Shown: positions 34,056 through 37,046 of the stretch, piece after piece
Layout of the letters: every line of letters begins with the position of its first letter
Numbering within the stretch: position 1 is the stretch's first letter
NCBI GenBank assembly: GCA_012840805.1
Contig: DUVY01000078.1
Location: 1 to 37,046, forward strand
Origin: Clostridiales bacterium
GTDB lineage: Bacteria; Bacillota; Clostridia; Christensenellales; DUVY01
Direction of reading: 5' to 3'
Length of the DNA: 37,046 bases
The notes under the pieces: generated by a model
Told to the model about the DNA's origin: nothing
What the model saw: the letters and a program-made list of their open reading frames with translations, nothing else
Databases searched by the model: none
Position numbers and translations under genes: made by a program

Positions 34056-35060
34056 ATGGTTACTCTAAAAGATATTGCTTTAAAATGCGGTGTTTCGGTT
34101 GGCGCGGTAAGCAAAGCGCTTAATGACAGTCCAGATATAAGCGTTGAGACCAAACAATACATCAAAGAAACGGCGTCTAAGCTTGGCTACCGCCCCAATT
34201 TTTATGCCCGCACGCTAAAGACAAATCGCTCTTATAATATCGGCATATTATTTGACGACGATACTAACAACGGTTTTGGTCATGCGTTCTTTTCTAACAT
34301 TATGAGCTCGTTTAGAAGGGTAATGGAATTTAACGGCTATGACCTTACATTTATAGCTAGAAACTCTCAAGACAAATACACCTATGTTGAGCATGCGCGC
34401 CATCGCAGGCTTGAGGGCGTTTTGGTGGCTTGCGTGGACTATAACAATGACGACGGCATATTGGAAATATTAGAATCTGAGATCCCCGCTGTCGCGATTG
34501 ATTATATAAGCGACAAATTCGCGTGCGTCTATTCTGATAACTATAACGGGTTAATGAAGTTAGTAGAGCATTGTATAGAAATGGGTCACAAAAAAATAGC
34601 TTTTATTCACGGTCAGCATACATGCGTCACTGAGCAGAGAATAAAAGGCTACAAGGACGCTCTCCAAAAACACAATTTGCCATTTAGAGAAGAGTATTTG
34701 ATAGAGGGCGAATATTATTCAATAGACATTACTTATCAGAGGATGCGGCGGCTTATGAGTCTTCCCAACCCGCCGTCTTGCGTAATAATATCTGACGACT
34801 ATTGTATGTTTGGGGCTCAAAAAGCGGCCTATGATATGGGTTTATCTATTCCGTGGCATGTTTCTGTGGCGGGCTTTGACGATATCAGGATAGCGCCTTA
34901 TTTCTCGCCTCCGCTTACCACCGTAAGACAGGACGCGTTTTTGTTTGGCAAAACCGCGGCCGAGATTATATTATACGATATAGAAAAACGAACAAAATCA
35001 ACTCATAATATTGAAATACCAACAGAACTAATCAAACGGCAATCAATCAGAGAAATTTAG
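34056..35060 (+). CDS. LacI-family transcriptional regulator
   Basis: The 334-residue protein starts with a LacI-type helix-turn-helix: VTLKDIALKCGVSVGAVSKALN (recognition helix about 16-25), followed by LGYRPNFYARTLKT, the hinge region. The rest is a periplasmic-binding-protein-like sugar domain with AFIHGQ, RIKGYKDAL, DDYCMFGAQKAA, VAGFDDIRIAPYFSPPLTTVRQD and a FGKTAAEII end. It should bind the palindromes at 30213-30412 and release them when an oligosaccharide is present (inference from location and family). It probably belongs to the operon it controls, giving autoregulation. AAAGGT precedes the ATG. Confidence 0.93.
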   Translation: MVTLKDIALKCGVSVGAVSKALNDSPDISVETKQYIKETASKLGYRPNFYARTLKTNRSYNIGILFDDDTNNGFGHAFFSNIMSSFRRVMEFNGYDLTFIARNSQDKYTYVEHARHRRLEGVLVACVDYNNDDGILEILESEIPAVAIDYISDKFACVYSDNYNGLMKLVEHCIEMGHKKIAFIHGQHTCVTEQRIKGYKDALQKHNLPFREEYLIEGEYYSIDITYQRMRRLMSLPNPPSCVIISDDYCMFGAQKAAYDMGLSIPWHVSVAGFDDIRIAPYFSPPLTTVRQDAFLFGKTAAEIILYDIEKRTKSTHNIEIPTELIKRQSIREI

Positions 35061-35117
35061 GTTTTTATTAATTTTCTTTTTTTAAAAAATTTATATCAAA
35101 TATAAGGTTGGGGGACA

Positions 35118-36203
35118 ATGAAAAAAAGGATTTTTAGACTTTTTTGTCTTTTGAGTTTATTGTTTTTCGTGTTCTATTTTAACGCTTGTTCTTCTATAAC
35201 AAGAGTGGAAATACCTCAATCGGGCGTTAGCCGCAATGGAAGACTCAAAGTAATTGAAGACAAAGACGGCATAATGAGACTGGCTAACGAAAAAGGCGCT
35301 TTTATATCGTTAAGGGGAATGAGCACTTATAACTTTAATAGAGTAATCGTGGGAGAGGGTTCGCAAAATCTTCTTAACTCTAACGCGTTTTCGGCGTTGA
35401 GAAAAGATTGGAATTGCAATGTCATTAGATTGGCGGTTTATGTAAGAGCCGAAGATAATGGCTATAACGGAATGAAAGAACAGACTTTAAATAATATAGA
35501 CAAAGCTGTCCAATTAGCCACAGATAATGATATGTATGTGATTATTGATTGGCATGTTCTTAGTCCTGGCGATCCAACCGATGATGTTTATAAATACGAT
35601 GAGGAATTTTTTACTAATGTCGCCCAAAAATACGGCAAATCCAAAAATGTTATGTTTGAGATAATGAACGAGCCGCACAGCTATACGCTTAATGATCAAG
35701 ATTTTTGGACGCATATTAAGCCTTACGCTCAAAAAATGGTTAACCTGATTAGAAAATACTCCAAAAATATTATTATTATCGGCAATCCCTGTTGGTCTCA
35801 ACGACCCGATATATGCGCTCAAGACCCAGTAGAAGGCGAAAATTTGATGTATTCCGTGCATTTCTACGCCGGCAGTCACGGCGAAGAACTTAGAAATAAT
35901 ATTTTGGCGGCATTAGAAGGCAAAGTTGCTGTTTTTTGCACAGAATGGGGAACAACAACAAGTGACGGCGGACAAAGAGACAAAAAAATTTACGCGTCTG
36001 AGACTGATGTTTGGCTAGATTTTTTGGACGAACATAAAATAAGCTGGTGTAATTGGTCAATGGCAGCCAAAAGAGAGGCGTCCTCGGCGCTAAAGGTAAC
36101 TACGTCGCTCAATCCTGAAAAAGGCTATTGGGAAGAGGGCGAGATTTCGGAAAGCGGTCAGTATGTCCGAGCGCGCCTAAGAAGCTATAGCGACATAAAA
36201 TAA
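35118..36203 (+). CDS. GH5-family endoglucanase-like lipoprotein
   Basis: A signal peptide with lipobox FNAC (Cys24) predicts a surface-anchored enzyme of 361 residues. The catalytic module has the GH5 pattern: LRGMSTYNF at the start, NVIRLAVYV, VIIDWHVLSPGDP, the acid/base in FEIMNEPH (Glu185), HFYAGSHG and the nucleophile in CTEWGT (Glu276). WCNWSMAAKREASSAL near the end resembles GH5 subfamily 2 cellulases. It would cut cellulose-like or mixed beta-glucan to oligosaccharides for the ABC importer. No carbohydrate-binding or dockerin module is present. GGGGGA lies before the ATG. It follows lacI by 57 bases and is the last gene of the rightward operon. Confidence 0.93.
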   Translation: MKKRIFRLFCLLSLLFFVFYFNACSSITRVEIPQSGVSRNGRLKVIEDKDGIMRLANEKGAFISLRGMSTYNFNRVIVGEGSQNLLNSNAFSALRKDWNCNVIRLAVYVRAEDNGYNGMKEQTLNNIDKAVQLATDNDMYVIIDWHVLSPGDPTDDVYKYDEEFFTNVAQKYGKSKNVMFEIMNEPHSYTLNDQDFWTHIKPYAQKMVNLIRKYSKNIIIIGNPCWSQRPDICAQDPVEGENLMYSVHFYAGSHGEELRNNILAALEGKVAVFCTEWGTTTSDGGQRDKKIYASETDVWLDFLDEHKISWCNWSMAAKREASSALKVTTSLNPEKGYWEEGEISESGQYVRARLRSYSDIK

Positions 36204-36355
36204 TTTTGCCTAATATAATTTATATAAACTCTTTTTTAAAAAGCTGATAATCAACTAATATTGATAAAAGCAAATCAATAAAAAATTATTACAAATGTAT
36301 AATAGTATGAGTAATATAACCCATACTTTATTTTTTAGCAGAATAAGCCATATAA

Positions 36356-36375
36356 GGCGGCTCGCCCCGTTTTTT
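36356..36375 (+). terminator. Possible weak terminator after the GH5 gene
   Basis: ggcg (36356-36359) pairs with cgcc (36363-36366), then ccg and six T. The stem is short but GC-rich in an AT-rich region, about 150 bases after the GH5 stop. Confidence 0.35.
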
Positions 36376-36420
36376 GGTTAATTAAATAATTGTTAATATA
36401 GATATAATAATCTCAAGAAC

Positions 36421-36520
36421 ATTCCCATATAATCTTATCGCGTATCATTTAATTATTGTTACTCGCCTTTACATTATACCGCCTATATTCCCGTAAAATC
36501 CTAACGCATTTTATTTAATT
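36421..36520. repeat. Degenerate tandem repeat, two copies about 66 bases apart
   Basis: The segment starting at 36421 (attccc...aatc.ta.cgc) and that starting at 36487 share attccc, ta.aatc, ta.cgc and atttaatt in the same order and nearly the same spacing. No coding potential overlaps. Function is unknown; it could be a decayed duplication. Confidence 0.45.
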
Positions 36521-36660
36521 TATTTGTGGCGTATAATATCCTGTCCCAAAACCCATAGCAAACATTTAATAAAAATATACAACTCGCAAATTAATAAATA
36601 AATTTTCCAAAAACTTACATTTATTTTTGATTAGATTTATATTTACTTTATTTGTTTAAT

Positions 36661-36706
36661 CCATTATAATTTACGCTAAAAAAAGCGTTATAATGGGTTT
36701 TTTATT
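36661..36706 (+). terminator. Terminator-like hairpin without an adjacent gene
   Basis: ccattataa and cgct on the left pair with agcg and ttataatgg (36684-36696) with a four-base bulge, followed by a T run on the plus strand. It lies about 460 bases after the GH5 stop, so it may end read-through or an unannotated RNA. Confidence 0.55.
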
Positions 36707-37046
36707 TGCATTTTATGTATGATTATTTTTGTATTATGTTGAATTAATATGAAAAATTGTATAAATGTTAATATTATGTGTTAAACACAACAAAATATAT
36801 TAAAAACAAAGAAACACAAATAAAGCATATATATAAAAACAAATCTATTTTACATAAATTTATAATAATATATTGTTGATTTTAATTATTATAAATGATA
36901 TATTATTAGATATTAAATAGTCATACTACAGTCTTCTAAAGCGTTAGATGTTTAGAAAAAGTAAGGGAATTATATGAATAAAAAACTATCTTAAATTGCA
37001 ACTACAAGTGCAACGGTTTGTATAATAAATTTGTTTTACAGTTCCC

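Larger units (their letters stand above)
36204..37046. other. AT-rich non-coding stretch at the window end
   Basis: No frame of credible length with a ribosome-binding site is present on either strand. Apart from the hairpins and repeat listed separately, there is a small inverted repeat agtatg/catact near 36304-36327. Near the end an ATG at 36974 is preceded by a gggaa-like site, but its frame closes after six codons. It is followed by ttgcaa/aagtgcaa dyad sequence at 36997-37015. Whatever the end of the window belongs to cannot be identified here. Confidence 0.6.

Noticed and set aside
36204-37046. CRISPR array or tRNA in the end spacer
   Set aside because: The repeats are only two, degenerate and lack unique spacers of equal length; no cloverleaf could be folded.

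Overview
The window reads as chromosome of an anaerobic, fermentative, low-GC Firmicute, probably an uncultured member of the Clostridia. The evidence is a long single-chain PurL of the clostridial/streptococcal type, an electron-bifurcating type [FeFe] hydrogenase set, an ER/SipW-type signal peptidase, Gram-positive style lipoproteins, strong Shine-Dalgarno sequences and AT-rich spacers. Species cannot be named from the sequence. No phage, transposase, CRISPR array or rRNA was seen.

Layout. (1) 1-5665 (+): end of a purine operon, purH (3' part only), purD, purL, closed by a terminator. (2) 5778-9089: a membrane protein and a small basic protein on +, then murG followed by an unrecognised lipoprotein on -. 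(3) 9242-12741: galU, queH (+), then manA, a signal peptidase with an acidic tail and tRNA-Val(GAC) (-). (4) 12956-20766 (+): alpha-phosphoglucomutase, then a hydrogenase operon hydC-hydB-hydA followed directly by an ABC binding lipoprotein and permease without an ATPase. (5) 20806-24697: an SDR enzyme (-), then a yybP-ykoY type (Mn2+) riboswitch in front of a P2A-type cation ATPase (+). (6) 24812-36203: a beta-glucan/cellodextrin utilisation locus. Two GH94 phosphorylases (cellobiose phosphorylase and a cellodextrin-phosphorylase-like enzyme) are transcribed leftward. Divergently, a sugar-binding lipoprotein, two permeases, a LacI-family repressor and a GH5 endoglucanase-like lipoprotein are transcribed rightward. 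(7) 36204-37046: 843 AT-rich bases without a credible gene, holding hairpins, one terminator-like structure and a degenerate repeat.

How it works together. The surface GH5 enzyme would cut beta-glucan, the ABC importer would take up oligosaccharides (ATPase supplied from elsewhere), and the two GH94 enzymes would split them with phosphate to glucose 1-phosphate and glucose. The phosphoglucomutase at 12956 would feed glucose 1-phosphate to glycolysis, while galU would draw it to UDP-glucose. Reducing power from glycolysis would leave as H2 through HydABC. Three copies of a palindrome of the form CTnAAnCGnTTnAG lie in the divergent 30187-30504 spacer beside well-formed promoters and are the probable LacI operators.

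The most unexpected observation is that the glutaminase domain of PurL has lost both the catalytic Cys and the catalytic His. Other points for a second look are the TSCSPGW variant of the hydrogenase L1 motif, the structured control regions around 21759-22010 and 30187-30504, and the two ABC importers lacking ATPases. No wholly new multi-gene system could be demonstrated.
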